Assembly: GCA_003159495.1 (NCBI GenBank) | Contig: PLPI01000145.1 | Span: 1-47,954, forward strand | Length of the DNA stretch: 47,954 bases | Direction of reading: 5' to 3' | Origin: a candidate division FCPU426 bacterium | GTDB lineage: Bacteria; Oederibacteriota; PGYV01; Palsa-1178 | In this document: in pieces, positions 8,231 through 18,815 of the stretch | How positions within the stretch are numbered: the first letter of the stretch is position 1 | Layout: every line of letters starts with the position of its first letter | The notes under the pieces: generated by a model | Told to the model about the DNA's origin: nothing | Seen by the model: only the letters and a program-made list of their open reading frames with translations | The model's database searches: none | Program-made: the position numbers and the translations under genes

Positions 8231-8440
8231 ATGACGGAAAGGGAAGAACTGCAGGCAAGGCTCGATGAATTAAAGAACGAAATGCTCAATGTTAAGGGAA
8301 CCGAGTGCGAGGTTTATTCCAGGGTGGTGGGATATTTCAGGCCGGTCAAGCAGTGGAACAACGGAAAACAGGAAGAATACGCGGACAGGGTGGCATTTGA
8401 TTCGGAAATAAGGCAGGAAACAACATCAAGGGCGCTGTGA
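8231..8440 (+). CDS. Stand-alone glycyl-radical domain of the anaerobic ribonucleotide reductase
   Basis: This 69-residue protein matches the extreme C-terminus of ordinary NrdD proteins: ECEVYSRVVGYFRPVKQWN followed by GKQEEYADRVAFD. The radical glycine would be Gly34 in RVVGY, with Cys26 shortly before. The first ~22 residues (REELQARLDELKNEML) form a heptad-like amphipathic helix. It has its own Shine-Dalgarno (AAAAGGAG, 7 nt before ATG). nrdD is in frame 1 and this gene in frame 2, with 55 bp between them, so neither readthrough nor one frameshift joins them simply. It is analogous to the stand-alone spare glycyl-radical protein YfiD/GrcA of pyruvate formate-lyase, but here the main chain has no copy of its own. 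Confidence 0.9.
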   Translation: MTEREELQARLDELKNEMLNVKGTECEVYSRVVGYFRPVKQWNNGKQEEYADRVAFDSEIRQETTSRAL

Positions 8441-8451
8441 AAATAATAATA

Positions 8452-8482
8452 AAAGGAGCGGGTTTCAAAAACTCGCTCCTTT
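8452..8482 (+). terminator. Hairpin between the radical-domain gene and nrdG
   Basis: A 14 bp stem (8452-8465 with 8469-8482, one G-U pair) and a 3 nt loop, AAAGGAGCG...CGCTCCTTT. The run after it (ACATTTT) is a poor U-tract, so it may be a partial terminator or an RNA-stability element that lowers nrdG relative to nrdD. Confidence 0.6.
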
Positions 8483-8501
8483 ACATTTTAACGGAGAAAA
8501 G

Positions 8502-9203
8502 ATGAGGATAAACGGTTTTGAAGGCATTTCCCTTATTGATTATCCCGGGATTGTCGCGTCCATAGTTTATACTTCGCCGTGCAATTTTAAGTGCCCCTTC
8601 TGTCACAACCCGTCGCTTGTCGGAGCCAATGACGATACGATGGACTCCGAGGAAATAATAAACGAGATATCCGAGCGCGCGGGGTTCATAGAGGGGGTCA
8701 CCATAACGGGCGGGGAGCCGCTGCTGCAGGAAGACCTGGGGATTTTTATCGACATATTAAGAAAGACCGGGTTGAAAATAAAACTCGATACAAACGGTTA
8801 CGCCGTTGACAAGTTAAAATCCCTGCTTGACGCGGGAAAGCTTGATTATGTGGCCATGGATATAAAGACTTCGCCGGAGAAATACAGGCTTGCATGCGGC
8901 GTCAGGGTGGATGCCGGCAAAATCAAAGAATCAATAAAATTGATAATGGGTTCAGGCGCGGACTACGAGTTCCGCACCACCGTGGTGCCCGGGCTGGTTG
9001 ACCTGGACGATATGGAAAAAATAGGCGCAATGGTATCGGGGGCAAGGGCCTTTTCCATCCAGCAGTTCCGCAATGACAAAACCTACGACGAATTATACAA
9101 AAAAGTGACGCCTTACACCGATGAAAAAATTGCCGCCTTTGGCGCAATAATGGGGCGGTTTACGGAAAAAGTCCGCATCTTAAATACCGCCATGGCCGTC
9201 TGA
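8502..9203 (+). CDS. nrdG: Anaerobic ribonucleotide reductase activating protein (radical SAM)
   Basis: A 233-residue radical-SAM activase that uses SAM and a [4Fe-4S] cluster to install the glycyl radical. The cluster motif CNFKCPFC (Cys27, Cys31, Cys34) sits in [20 protein letters not shown], and the SAM-binding GGEPL follows ([12 protein letters not shown]). It is longer than E. coli NrdG (154 residues) and matches the longer NrdG-like activase type found beside many class III reductases. Its substrate is predicted to be the 69-residue protein just upstream rather than the NrdD C-terminus. The start is supported by a GGAG eight bases before ATG. Confidence 0.9.
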   Translation: MRINGFEGISLIDYPGIVASIVYTSPCNFKCPFCHNPSLVGANDDTMDSEEIINEISERAGFIEGVTITGGEPLLQEDLGIFIDILRKTGLKIKLDTNGYAVDKLKSLLDAGKLDYVAMDIKTSPEKYRLACGVRVDAGKIKESIKLIMGSGADYEFRTTVVPGLVDLDDMEKIGAMVSGARAFSIQQFRNDKTYDELYKKVTPYTDEKIAAFGAIMGRFTEKVRILNTAMAV

Positions 9204-9228
9204 CCGCAAAACTTACCGGAAATTTTTA

Positions 9229-9257
9229 TGGAAACCCCGCACCTATTATGCTATAAT
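9229..9257 (+). promoter_or_regulatory. Probable metK promoter
   Basis: A perfect TATAAT at 9252-9257 with a weak -35 (TGGAAA, 9229-9234) 17 bp upstream, about 45 bp before the metK ATG. The 100 bp gap is too short for a known SAM riboswitch plus promoter, and I see none. Confidence 0.55.
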
Positions 9258-9303
9258 TTTTTTCATTCCCGACAATATCTTTTCCCAAGGAGGAAAATGT
9301 AAA

Positions 9304-11761
<2,458 letters not shown>

Positions 11762-11829
11762 AAATCCCGGAGGGATTTTCAGGAGAGAGTAGAAAGTAGA
11801 CAGGTGATAGGAGAAAAAACAAAATATCA

Positions 11830-11857
11830 GGGCGGCTGAAAAAGCCGCCCTTTTTTT
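11830..11857 (+). terminator. Rho-independent terminator after ahcY
   Basis: GGGCGGCT (11830-11837) pairs with AGCCGCCC (11843-11850) around GAAAA, followed by seven T residues. Confidence 0.9.
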
Positions 11858-11984
11858 GGAAATTTAAAATTTAAAACCAAAAATCACAAGTATTAAATTG
11901 ATAATTAGGGACAAAATTACCGTATTTAATTTGATTGTTTAAAAGTTGTAATTTTTGATTTTGACTTTAAAATTTTGACTTTCC
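11858..11984. repeat. AT-rich palindromic repeat, copy 1
   Basis: Left arm 11858-11889 (AATTTAAAATTTAAAACCAA then AAATCACAA) is complementary to right arm 11946-11984 (TTGTAATTTTTGATTTTGAC and following). A second copy lies at 13028-13150. The interior differs between copies, while the arms are shared. Confidence 0.65.
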
Positions 11985-11995
11985 CAATAAACAAA

Positions 11996-12024
11996 TTGAC
12001 AATACCGCGGCTTTATAATATAAC
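11996..12024 (+). promoter_or_regulatory. tRNA-Cys promoter
   Basis: TTGACA (11996-12001), 17 bp, TATAAC (12019-12024), about 14 bp before the mature tRNA 5' end. Confidence 0.7.
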
Positions 12025-12037
12025 ATTAAGACACTGA

Positions 12038-12112
12038 GGCGGCGTAGCCAAGCGGTAAGGCACGGGTCTGCAAAACCCTTATGCATCGGTTCAATTCCGA
12101 TCGCCGCCTCCA
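12038..12112 (+). tRNA. tRNA-Cys (anticodon GCA), CCA encoded
   Basis: A full cloverleaf can be drawn. Acceptor GGCGGCG pairs with CGCCGCC, followed by discriminator U and an encoded CCA. The D-arm is GCC/GGC. The anticodon arm is GGGT-CTGCAAA-ACCC with anticodon GCA. The T-arm is ATCGG-TTCAATT-CCGAT. The pair that would close the anticodon stem (27-43) is a C-U mismatch, leaving four good pairs. A promoter sits just upstream. Confidence 0.95.
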
Positions 12113-12140
12113 GATAAAAAGGGGAATTCCGGAGGCCTCC

Positions 12141-13022
12141 ATGTTAAAAAATAAATCTCTTGTTTTTATTGTCCTACTTTACGTTATGACCGCGCTTTAT
12201 TCACTGTTATACCTTAAATTTCCACTGAAATATAACGGCATGGCGCTGGCTATCACTGTTTTTTATATGTTTCTGCCCCTCATCGCGGCGCTCATACTCC
12301 AGGTGATAATTTATAAGGAACCCCTTTCCGCGATAAACATAAACTTTAAATGGTCCAACTGGTATTTTATAGCAGCCCTGGCCCCCATACTGCTTGCTTT
12401 TATTACATTCGGCATATCGCTTGTAATCCCCGGAGTCTCTTTTGACCCGGACATGGCGGCTTTCCTTGACAAAATGGCAAAGGGAATAACCCCGGAACAA
12501 CTGGCAAAAGCGAAAGTACAGCTCGAACCTTTGAAAAATTACATGATGCTTGTGGCCTCGGTGCAGGCTGTCATATTCGGCATGACCATAAACACAATAG
12601 CCGCATTCGGCGAAGAGGCCGGCTGGAGGGGATTTTTGCTCTCATCGCTGGAGCCGCGCAATTTTTATACGGCTTCCATAATCATAGGCGTGGTGTGGGG
12701 GTTCTGGCACGCGCCCGTTATACTGCAGGGGCACAATTATCCGGACCACCCGGTCATAGGGGTGTTTATGATGGTGGTATGGACAATATTGCTCTCGCCG
12801 TTTCTGATATATTTTACAAAAAAATCGGGTTCGGTAATAGGGGCGGCGGTTTTTCACGGCGTTCTCAACGCCTCCGCCGGCATTCCGCTTATGTATATAA
12901 AAGGGGGCAACGATTTGACCGTAGGAGTCACAGGCGTGGCGGGCTTTGCGGCGCTTCTCATTATGAATATTTTGCTCTTTGTTTACGACAGGTACGTTGA
13001 TAAGAACAAGATAATAAATTAA
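12141..13022 (+). CDS. CPBP-family intramembrane metalloprotease
   Basis: The 293-residue membrane protein has about eight hydrophobic segments. It carries the CPBP (Abi/Rce1-like) motifs: EExxxR in AFGEEAGWRGFLLSSL, a histidine in GVVWGFWHAPVIL, and the terminal VFHGVLNAS. These form the active site of CAAX-type intramembrane proteases, which often process peptides or act in self-immunity; the substrate here is unknown. The frame runs upstream into the tRNA, but the ATG at 12141, preceded by GGAGGCC, is the sensible start. It begins only 28 bp after the tRNA, so it may share the tRNA promoter. Confidence 0.88.
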   Translation: MLKNKSLVFIVLLYVMTALYSLLYLKFPLKYNGMALAITVFYMFLPLIAALILQVIIYKEPLSAININFKWSNWYFIAALAPILLAFITFGISLVIPGVSFDPDMAAFLDKMAKGITPEQLAKAKVQLEPLKNYMMLVASVQAVIFGMTINTIAAFGEEAGWRGFLLSSLEPRNFYTASIIIGVVWGFWHAPVILQGHNYPDHPVIGVFMMVVWTILLSPFLIYFTKKSGSVIGAAVFHGVLNASAGIPLMYIKGGNDLTVGVTGVAGFAALLIMNILLFVYDRYVDKNKIIN

Positions 13023-13027
13023 TTAAA

Positions 13028-13150
13028 AAGTTAAAATTCAAAACCAAAAATTACAATTTTTAAACCTTAAAATTTGCAAATCGCGCCGATTATAATTAAA
13101 AAATTTTACAGTTGTAATTTTTGGTTTTGAATTTAAAATTTTAAATTTCC
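13028..13150. repeat. AT-rich palindromic repeat, copy 2
   Basis: Left arm 13028-13057 (AAAATTCAAAACCAAAAATT then ACAA) is complementary to right arm 13112-13150 (TTGTAATTTTTGGTTTTGAA and following). It shares arm sequence with 11858-11984. It fills almost the whole gap between the protease and transporter genes. Confidence 0.65.
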
Positions 13151-13164
13151 AAAAGGTGGATTTG

Positions 13165-14046
13165 ATGGAAGAGACAAAAAAGAAAAGCCTGCTTCTTGTG
13201 GTTGCCATAATACTCCTTTACACCACCTGGAGCTCAACATACCTGGCTATAAGGATAGCGGTGCGCACAATATCGCCGCTTACAATGACGGCCGCGCGTT
13301 TTATAGCCGCCGGATTTTTGATGTATATAATCGCCTTGTTAATGGGTGAAAAACAGCCGACGAAAAAGGAACTTTTCGGAGCCGCGATAGTTGGCATAAT
13401 ACTCTTTCTGATATCGAACGTCATGCTCTGTTACGCCGAGCAGAGCGTAAGCTCCGGGCTCTCTGCGGTGGCAGTATCCTCCGGCGCCTTTTGGATATGC
13501 CTCATTTCTGGATTTTTCGGAAAATGGCCCACAAAAATGGAATGGTTGGGCATCCTGATAGGCTTAGCGGGGATTGTAATTCTTGCAACCGGGGGTGAGA
13601 TGCGGGTAAATATTGCAGGGACAATTATACTTCTTCTCTCGTCAATAGCATGGGCATTCGGCTCAGTACTCTCAAAGAACATTGCCGTGCCGAAAAATTT
13701 TATGGGCAGCGCCGTGGAAATGCTCGCCGGAGGCATAGGCAGCCTCGCGGCCATATACGCCACGGGCGGCAGGCTGAATTTTCATCCCTCCACTGAATCA
13801 TTATGGGCGCTTATATATCTTATAACCATAGGCTCGATGGTCGGGTTTTCCGCCTTCATGTACGTCTTCCAGAACGCCCGCGCCGCGCTGGCGTCGAGTT
13901 ATTCCTACGTGAACACAATCGGGGCGGTAATGCTGGGGGTTTATATATTAAACGAAAAAATCGGTGCGAGGGAAATTGTGGCCATAGCGGTTGTCATCTT
14001 GGCCGTGGTAATAATAGCCGTGGCCGGGAATAAAAAGCGGGTTTGA
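13165..14046 (+). CDS. EamA/DMT-family exporter
   Basis: A 293-residue inner-membrane protein with about ten hydrophobic helices in two repeats, the drug/metabolite transporter layout. The first repeat begins TTWSSTYLAIRIAVRTISPL with the family's early WSSTY motif, and the second ends in a Lys/Arg-rich tail (AGNKKRV). EamA proteins export amino acids, drugs or metabolites; the substrate cannot be told from sequence. The frame opens with GTG at 13156, but the ATG at 13165 has the better-placed AAAAGGTGG and is preferred. No gene follows for about 290 bp. Confidence 0.85.
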   Translation: MEETKKKSLLLVVAIILLYTTWSSTYLAIRIAVRTISPLTMTAARFIAAGFLMYIIALLMGEKQPTKKELFGAAIVGIILFLISNVMLCYAEQSVSSGLSAVAVSSGAFWICLISGFFGKWPTKMEWLGILIGLAGIVILATGGEMRVNIAGTIILLLSSIAWAFGSVLSKNIAVPKNFMGSAVEMLAGGIGSLAAIYATGGRLNFHPSTESLWALIYLITIGSMVGFSAFMYVFQNARAALASSYSYVNTIGAVMLGVYILNEKIGAREIVAIAVVILAVVIIAVAGNKKRV

Positions 14047-14201
14047 AAGATGTCCGCTGCATTTTATATATTAATATATCAGTCACTGCATATGATAGAA
14101 TTGTAAAGAAGGAACAAATTAATCAGGTTGCAATATATATTTACAATATGCACACAATTATGTACAACACGTTCCTTCCTGGGCTGTAGTATGATTTCAA
14201 C

Positions 14202-14230
14202 TTGAAAAGCGTTACAAAACAGTTTATAAT
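14202..14230 (+). promoter_or_regulatory. Sigma70-type promoter for the FGE-domain lipoprotein gene
   Basis: TTGAAA (14202-14207), 17 bp, TATAAT (14225-14230), about 104 bp before the ATG at 14334. The long leader has no obvious riboswitch. Confidence 0.7.
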
Positions 14231-14333
14231 TCAAAAGACCTGTAAATAAGGGATTGCGTTAATTTCAACCGGCATAAAAAATTTAATAATCATTTTCAGA
14301 GAGTAAAAGAACGAAAATTTCCGGAGGGGTATT

Positions 14334-16043
14334 ATGAACAGGGCCGCTGCTATTACTTTTTTCGTTTTAACTTCCATATCATTGATGGTTTATGGATGTT
14401 CTACCCGCAATGTGCCGATAAGCCCCATAGTGACAGCTTCGACTTCCGTCCCCCAGGGTACGTTTACGCCGACAAGAATTTTTGCGGCAACACTAACGCC
14501 GACTTTAACGCAGGCAGCGGGTGCAGCTTCCGCAACATGCACCTTAAGCCGGACAACTACAATTACCTCAACGCAAACCCCGGCATTCACCGGTTCGCCT
14601 TCGAGTTTTCCGACAGGCACCCCGACTGTCCTGCCGGGTTCATTTACGATGACCATGACTGTGACGTATATACCGGCTTCCAGCGGCACGCCGACACGCA
14701 CGTTAACTGCGACGTGGACGTCCACTTTAACCCCGACAGCGGTGCAGACAAATACTTTAATGTCGCTGACAAAGTCTGTCAGCAAACCGACAAATTTTTA
14801 CAATGACACTATCACTTATTCTATAACTTATGTCAATAACACCGGGTCGGATATAACAAATTACAGCGTTTGGGACTCGCTCCCTACGTCTTTAAACCAG
14901 ATACAGTATCTATGGAGTTCCTCCGGCTCCGCAACCGCGGGGTCCATGGTTTACTGGAACAACCTGGGCACGGTGACGTCGGGAGGCGGTGGGTCGCTGA
15001 CAATAGCCGTGCTGGCCACAGGCGCCGGGTTGGTCTGCAATAAAGCGCAGGACAGCACGGGAGCGTCCTCGAATATTTGCGCAGGTATTATGACCCCGAC
15101 TGTTACATATACACCGACCGGGACGGCCGCATCGCCTACCTTTACCGGCACGGTTACGGCAACCATGACGCTGACGCCTGCGCTTTCCTATACTGGATTC
15201 ATTTCCATATCAGGCGGGACATTCACACAGACGGACGGCACGGACAGCTTCAGCGTGACAGTTACCGGGTTTAAGATGGGGCAATACCTGGTGACATATG
15301 AATTGTGGTATACGGTATACCAGTGGGCCACAGCGAACGGTTATTCCTTTCAGGTACCCGGATGCGAGGGTTACTCCGGTATGGCCGGAGCCGCGCCCAC
15401 AAGCGCCAGATACCAACCTGTTGTATTGATGACATGGCGCGACGCAATTGTATGGTGCAACGCGTACAGCCAGATGCAGGGGCTCGAGCCGGTTTATTGT
15501 TCCGACGCTGGTTTATCCACGCCTATAACCGTATCAACCAGCGGGGCATATTCCAGCGGCGTCAACACCGCCGCAGGAAGCTTTGACAATCCGTATGTCA
15601 AATGGGGAGCAAGCGGTTACAGGCTGCCGACTGAGGTGGAATATCAGTATGCGGCGGGCTACATAGACGGCTCATCATGGACGCCATATAATTACGCCTC
15701 CGGGGATTCGTCGCCGGCAGCATCTTCGCCGACCATAGGAAACTACTGTTGGGATATATCCAATTCGGGCGGCAATACCCAGCCGGTCGGCTTAAAACTT
15801 CCAAACGCGCTAACTATCTATGATATGTCAGGTGATGTCATGGAGTGGTGCTGGGACTGGTACGGGACATATCCTTCAGTGCCGCAGTCTGACTACAGGG
15901 GGATGTCCGCCGGAACACAGCGCACAGCCAGGAGCAGGACATTCAGCAACGATCCTTCACTGCTGACAATAGGGGTCAGGGCAAATGAAGCGCCGTATTT
16001 TTCATCATACGAAACAGGCATGCGGCTTGTAAAAGGGTTTTGA
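14334..16043 (+). CDS. Lipoprotein with Thr/Pro-rich linker, DUF11-like and formylglycine-generating-enzyme-like domains
   Basis: This 569-residue surface lipoprotein has a lipobox (SISLMVYGC). About residues 30-145 are low-complexity Thr/Pro/Ser (TPT-type) linker. Residues ~150-240 resemble a DUF11-type beta domain (YSITYVNNTGSDITNYSVWD), and a second short TPT linker follows. From ~290 to the end is a SUMF1/FGE-sulfatase fold: KMGQYLVTYELWYTVYQWA, VVLMTWRDAIVWCNAYSQ, YRLPTEVEYQYAA, YDMSGDVMEWCWDW and a terminal GMRLVKGF. Such domains outside true FGE usually serve as binding or display modules, and the FGE catalytic cysteine pair is not clear here. The linker probably lifts it off the membrane. 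The ATG has a CGGAGGGG site. Confidence 0.85.
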   Translation: MNRAAAITFFVLTSISLMVYGCSTRNVPISPIVTASTSVPQGTFTPTRIFAATLTPTLTQAAGAASATCTLSRTTTITSTQTPAFTGSPSSFPTGTPTVLPGSFTMTMTVTYIPASSGTPTRTLTATWTSTLTPTAVQTNTLMSLTKSVSKPTNFYNDTITYSITYVNNTGSDITNYSVWDSLPTSLNQIQYLWSSSGSATAGSMVYWNNLGTVTSGGGGSLTIAVLATGAGLVCNKAQDSTGASSNICAGIMTPTVTYTPTGTAASPTFTGTVTATMTLTPALSYTGFISISGGTFTQTDGTDSFSVTVTGFKMGQYLVTYELWYTVYQWATANGYSFQVPGCEGYSGMAGAAPTSARYQPVVLMTWRDAIVWCNAYSQMQGLEPVYCSDAGLSTPITVSTSGAYSSGVNTAAGSFDNPYVKWGASGYRLPTEVEYQYAAGYIDGSSWTPYNYASGDSSPAASSPTIGNYCWDISNSGGNTQPVGLKLPNALTIYDMSGDVMEWCWDWYGTYPSVPQSDYRGMSAGTQRTARSRTFSNDPSLLTIGVRANEAPYFSSYETGMRLVKGF

Positions 16044-16102
16044 GGGATGATCAGTAAATAGGCTCAGGCCATCCACTGGATTTGAGGAGCGACTAATACC
16101 GA

Positions 16103-16131
16103 TTGTAAACTTGCATTTATTTTTGTATAAT
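16103..16131 (+). promoter_or_regulatory. Sigma70-type promoter for the barrel gene
   Basis: TTGTAA (16103-16108), 17 bp, TATAAT (16126-16131), about 140 bp upstream of the signal-peptide ATG at 16274. Confidence 0.6.
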
Positions 16132-16273
16132 CACAGTACGATACCAATGGGACCAACAAAATATGATATGAGGCGGCGATGGCTAAAAGCTGTGGCTCGG
16201 GTATTTTCAAAACAAAAAATTTATAAAAGAATCACAGGTATGGGATAGGCATGCGCGGTAATGAGGGGATATT

Positions 16274-17796
16274 ATGAAAAAAACGGTTCTAATTATTTTT
16301 GTTCTTTTAGTTTCCGGTTATGTATATTGCTCGTGGTGGGACGGCGGACCGGCAAAAGGGTAATGGGTCTGGGGGAAGTAGGGATAGTTCTGCCGGATGA
16401 AACTTCGGTGATTGACCTTTATTCGGAGGGGTTCAGCTCCCTTCTTACAGAAAGGGAACCGGCGGATATAATATCGTTTTCGCCGCTTTATGACAGGCAG
16501 ACTGAATATATGTATATAAAACCTATAGTGCCAAAATATAATAAGGGGCAGAGCCTCCTGATAGGACTGCCGGACGTGTATTCCAATTTTTTATTTTTTC
16601 GAATAACGCCGGATGACGCAGTTATGATCCAGCCGCAGTTTACTAATAATTTTGCTTCACCATTTGTATCAATAATTGAAAATTTAGACGCGGCTGCGAT
16701 GAAGGTTAATTACTCGCATTCGTTTGAAAATGGTTTTTCAGCAGGGGCCAAGGCGGCTTATTCTGCGGACTATAGGACTAACAAAGGGTGGACATATACT
16801 CTTTTTGACACGGCGAACATACCGGGGCCTGTATATATGATGCTTTCCGGAAGTGTGACCATCAAATATTTTGATTATTCGGTCGATGTTAGTTATAAAC
16901 TTAATGAAGAAATGACCGTTGCACTGTCAGGCGGGTCGGATGTTCCATCCGGATTTACAAAAAACTTTCCATCAAACTTATCAGGCATGAATTCAAGTAC
17001 GTACATAATGAGCCAGTCCCCGGAATATGACGGCTATTTCGGGTCTGGAAATTATTATGGCGGCGACCCAAATGTGTATTATTATTCCGCAAATGTGGGT
17101 TATAATTTTTCAACCACGGGCCACAACCTGAATATCGGTGTGCAGTATATCAAAAAAGGGGTTGTTGAAGCCCTTTTTTCAGCCGGTATAATTCCGGATT
17201 ATCACAATGAATTTAAGGAAACAACAACAGTTCCCGGCGTATATGAAAATATGGAAGAATCCGGCAGGGGGTTTAACGCTCAGCTAAAGTGCCGGCTTAA
17301 TATCAATGACGGGCTCACCGCCGGGATAATGGCTGAGGGCAAAGGCGTGGATTATTCATATAACTATGATGACTCTGGATTCGTAAACAAAGGTATGGAT
17401 ACTGAATATAATTCCGATGCAGCGGCCGGACTTACATATCAAATGGGAAACTTTACAATTCCAGCGGAATTTTTTGGTCATACGCAGAACGGGCCCGGAA
17501 ATAAATATGCAGGGATAAGAGGCGGGGTCGAGTACAAAGCGCTGGACTGGTTGAGCCTGAGGCTGGGCGGCGAATGGCCGGGTATATATGAATCTTTCAA
17601 CGACAGCGGCGAAAATTACAACTATACGTTTACAGGCGGAGCCGGCGTTATTTTCGGAAGTTTCCATGCGGATTTCGCCATTCTTTACAGCAATTCGGGA
17701 TACTGGAGCGGGGATATTGCATTTCCGTCTAGTATTCAGACGACAGATACAAGCGTGACAAAAATATCGCTGGATTTGACGTATAAATTTAACTAA
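16274..17796 (+). CDS. Outer-membrane beta-barrel protein, signal peptide out of frame (apparent frameshift)
   Basis: The long frame-1 reading (body from ATG 16363 to TAA 17796, 477 residues) has alternating hydrophobic/polar strands, many Tyr/Gly, and a C-terminal strand ending in LDLTYKFN, as in outer-membrane barrels. In that frame the N-terminus is not a signal peptide. In frame 2, ATG 16274 behind GAGGGGATATT begins MKKTVLIIFVLLVSGYVYCS, a textbook signal peptide, then WWDGGPAKG and a TAA at 16361-16363 overlapping the frame-1 ATG (TAATG). A -1 step at GGCAAAAGGG would fuse the two. This is a sequencing or true indel, or less likely programmed frameshifting. The barrel's function is unknown. 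Confidence 0.7.
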
Positions 17797-17953
17797 CAGT
17801 TGCGCGTATTTTCTATGGCGCAAGGAACACCGGTATTCTTCACGCGCATGACAACGAAATTGAAAAAACATCACCAGAGGAGTAGTTGTTATAATTGGGA
17901 CCGGGTCTTAACTTGACGCCTGAGGTTAATGGAAAAAGCGGATAATGCGGCCG

Positions 17954-18553
17954 TTAATACTCTCCCAGCAGTTTTTCCCTCATTTTCCTGTATTCTTCAT
18001 TTGTAATAATTTTTTTGTCTTTCATATCCTTTAAGTTGTTCAATTTTTGTTCCAGCGTGCTATCCGTCTTTTTTACGGGCGGTGGATTTTCATCCGCAAC
18101 AGCCGAGTATGATTCACCCGGAACATCCTTAAAAGACGCGTCGCGGCCGCTCGCGTTATCGATCAGTTCCCCGTCCTGGTATTTCCAGTAGCAGTAATGC
18201 AGGAGGATTTTGTTTTTCTTGTCAAAGTAAAAGTCGTAACGCTCGCCCCATTGGGTAGCGTTCCCGTATTTCGTCTCGGATGTGGCGTTGTCAAACATAT
18301 CGCCGTTATGATAGACCGTATTTGCCACAGCGGCGTCGTGCAGTTCGCCGTAAGTCACCAATATCACGTCCCTGACGCTGCTTGCCCCGATGAACTTCGG
18401 TTTTCCCCATGAGGGAGCCATATCGGCCAGCACTTCGTCATATGTCATTTTACCGAGCCCGGCGTGGTATTTGATCTGCACCGCATTTTCAGCGCAGCCT
18501 GAAATCAGGAATAACAGGAACAACGGTAATAACACAGCTGATATTTTTTTCAT
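17954..18553 (-). CDS. Lipoprotein with C-terminal SHOCT-like domain
   Basis: A 199-residue lipoprotein with signal and lipobox (LLFLISGC, Cys21 or close). The mid-part shows a repeated Tyr/Asp-rich pattern with the segment PSWGKPKFIG, reminiscent of small outer-membrane assembly lipoproteins. The last ~35 residues (LEQKLNNLKDMKDKKIITNE then EYRKMREKLL) match the SHOCT short C-terminal helix pair found on many unrelated proteins. The frame extends 66 residues upstream, but ATG 18553 has CTGGAGGG just before it and starts the signal peptide, so I chose it. Function unknown. Confidence 0.8.
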   Translation of the reverse strand: MKKISAVLLPLFLLFLISGCAENAVQIKYHAGLGKMTYDEVLADMAPSWGKPKFIGASSVRDVILVTYGELHDAAVANTVYHNGDMFDNATSETKYGNATQWGERYDFYFDKKNKILLHYCYWKYQDGELIDNASGRDASFKDVPGESYSAVADENPPPVKKTDSTLEQKLNNLKDMKDKKIITNEEYRKMREKLLGEY

Positions 18554-18685
18554 TTTAACCCTCCAGGAGGAAATAAACCCGTAATTCTTTTCAAGAGATA
18601 TAATACTCCAATAAAGCCATGTTTGCAATCTATAAGGCCCGCATACCGGATGAATGTTGGAGCACCGCCTTCCCCCTAACCGGTC

Positions 18686-18714
18686 TTGACAACCGGGCCT
18701 GAAAACCATATAAT
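18686..18714 (+). promoter_or_regulatory. Consensus sigma70 promoter of the grpE-dnaJ-fix-coaX unit
   Basis: TTGACA (18686-18691), 17 bp, TATAAT (18709-18714): a perfect consensus. No CIRCE (TTAGCACTC-N9-GAGTGCTAA) lies in the ~100 nt leader, so HrcA control at this site is not supported. Confidence 0.85.
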
Positions 18715-18815
18715 TAACATGTTGAAACCCATTGTAAAACCTGCTTGTCATAATACAAATAATTGGGTAAAGGAACTATGCCCGCGATTTACAGCTACTA
18801 TATGGAGGTTGCATC

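Noticed and set aside
9204-9303. SAM riboswitch upstream of metK.
   Set aside because: Only 100 bp, with the likely -10 at 9252-9257, leaving under 50 nt of leader; no SAM-I, II or III core seen.
12081-12140. Upstream extension of the CPBP protease into the tRNA.
   Set aside because: The frame is open through the tRNA by chance; the ATG at 12141 with GGAGG is well placed and begins the hydrophobic N-terminus.
16130-16230. c-di-GMP or similar riboswitch in the leader of the barrel gene.
   Set aside because: A GGCTAAAAGC-type stem is visible, but the conserved GEMM core sequences are missing.
18715-18815. CIRCE/HrcA operator for grpE.
   Set aside because: No TTAGCACTC-N9-GAGTGCTAA type repeat is present in the leader; only a consensus housekeeping promoter.
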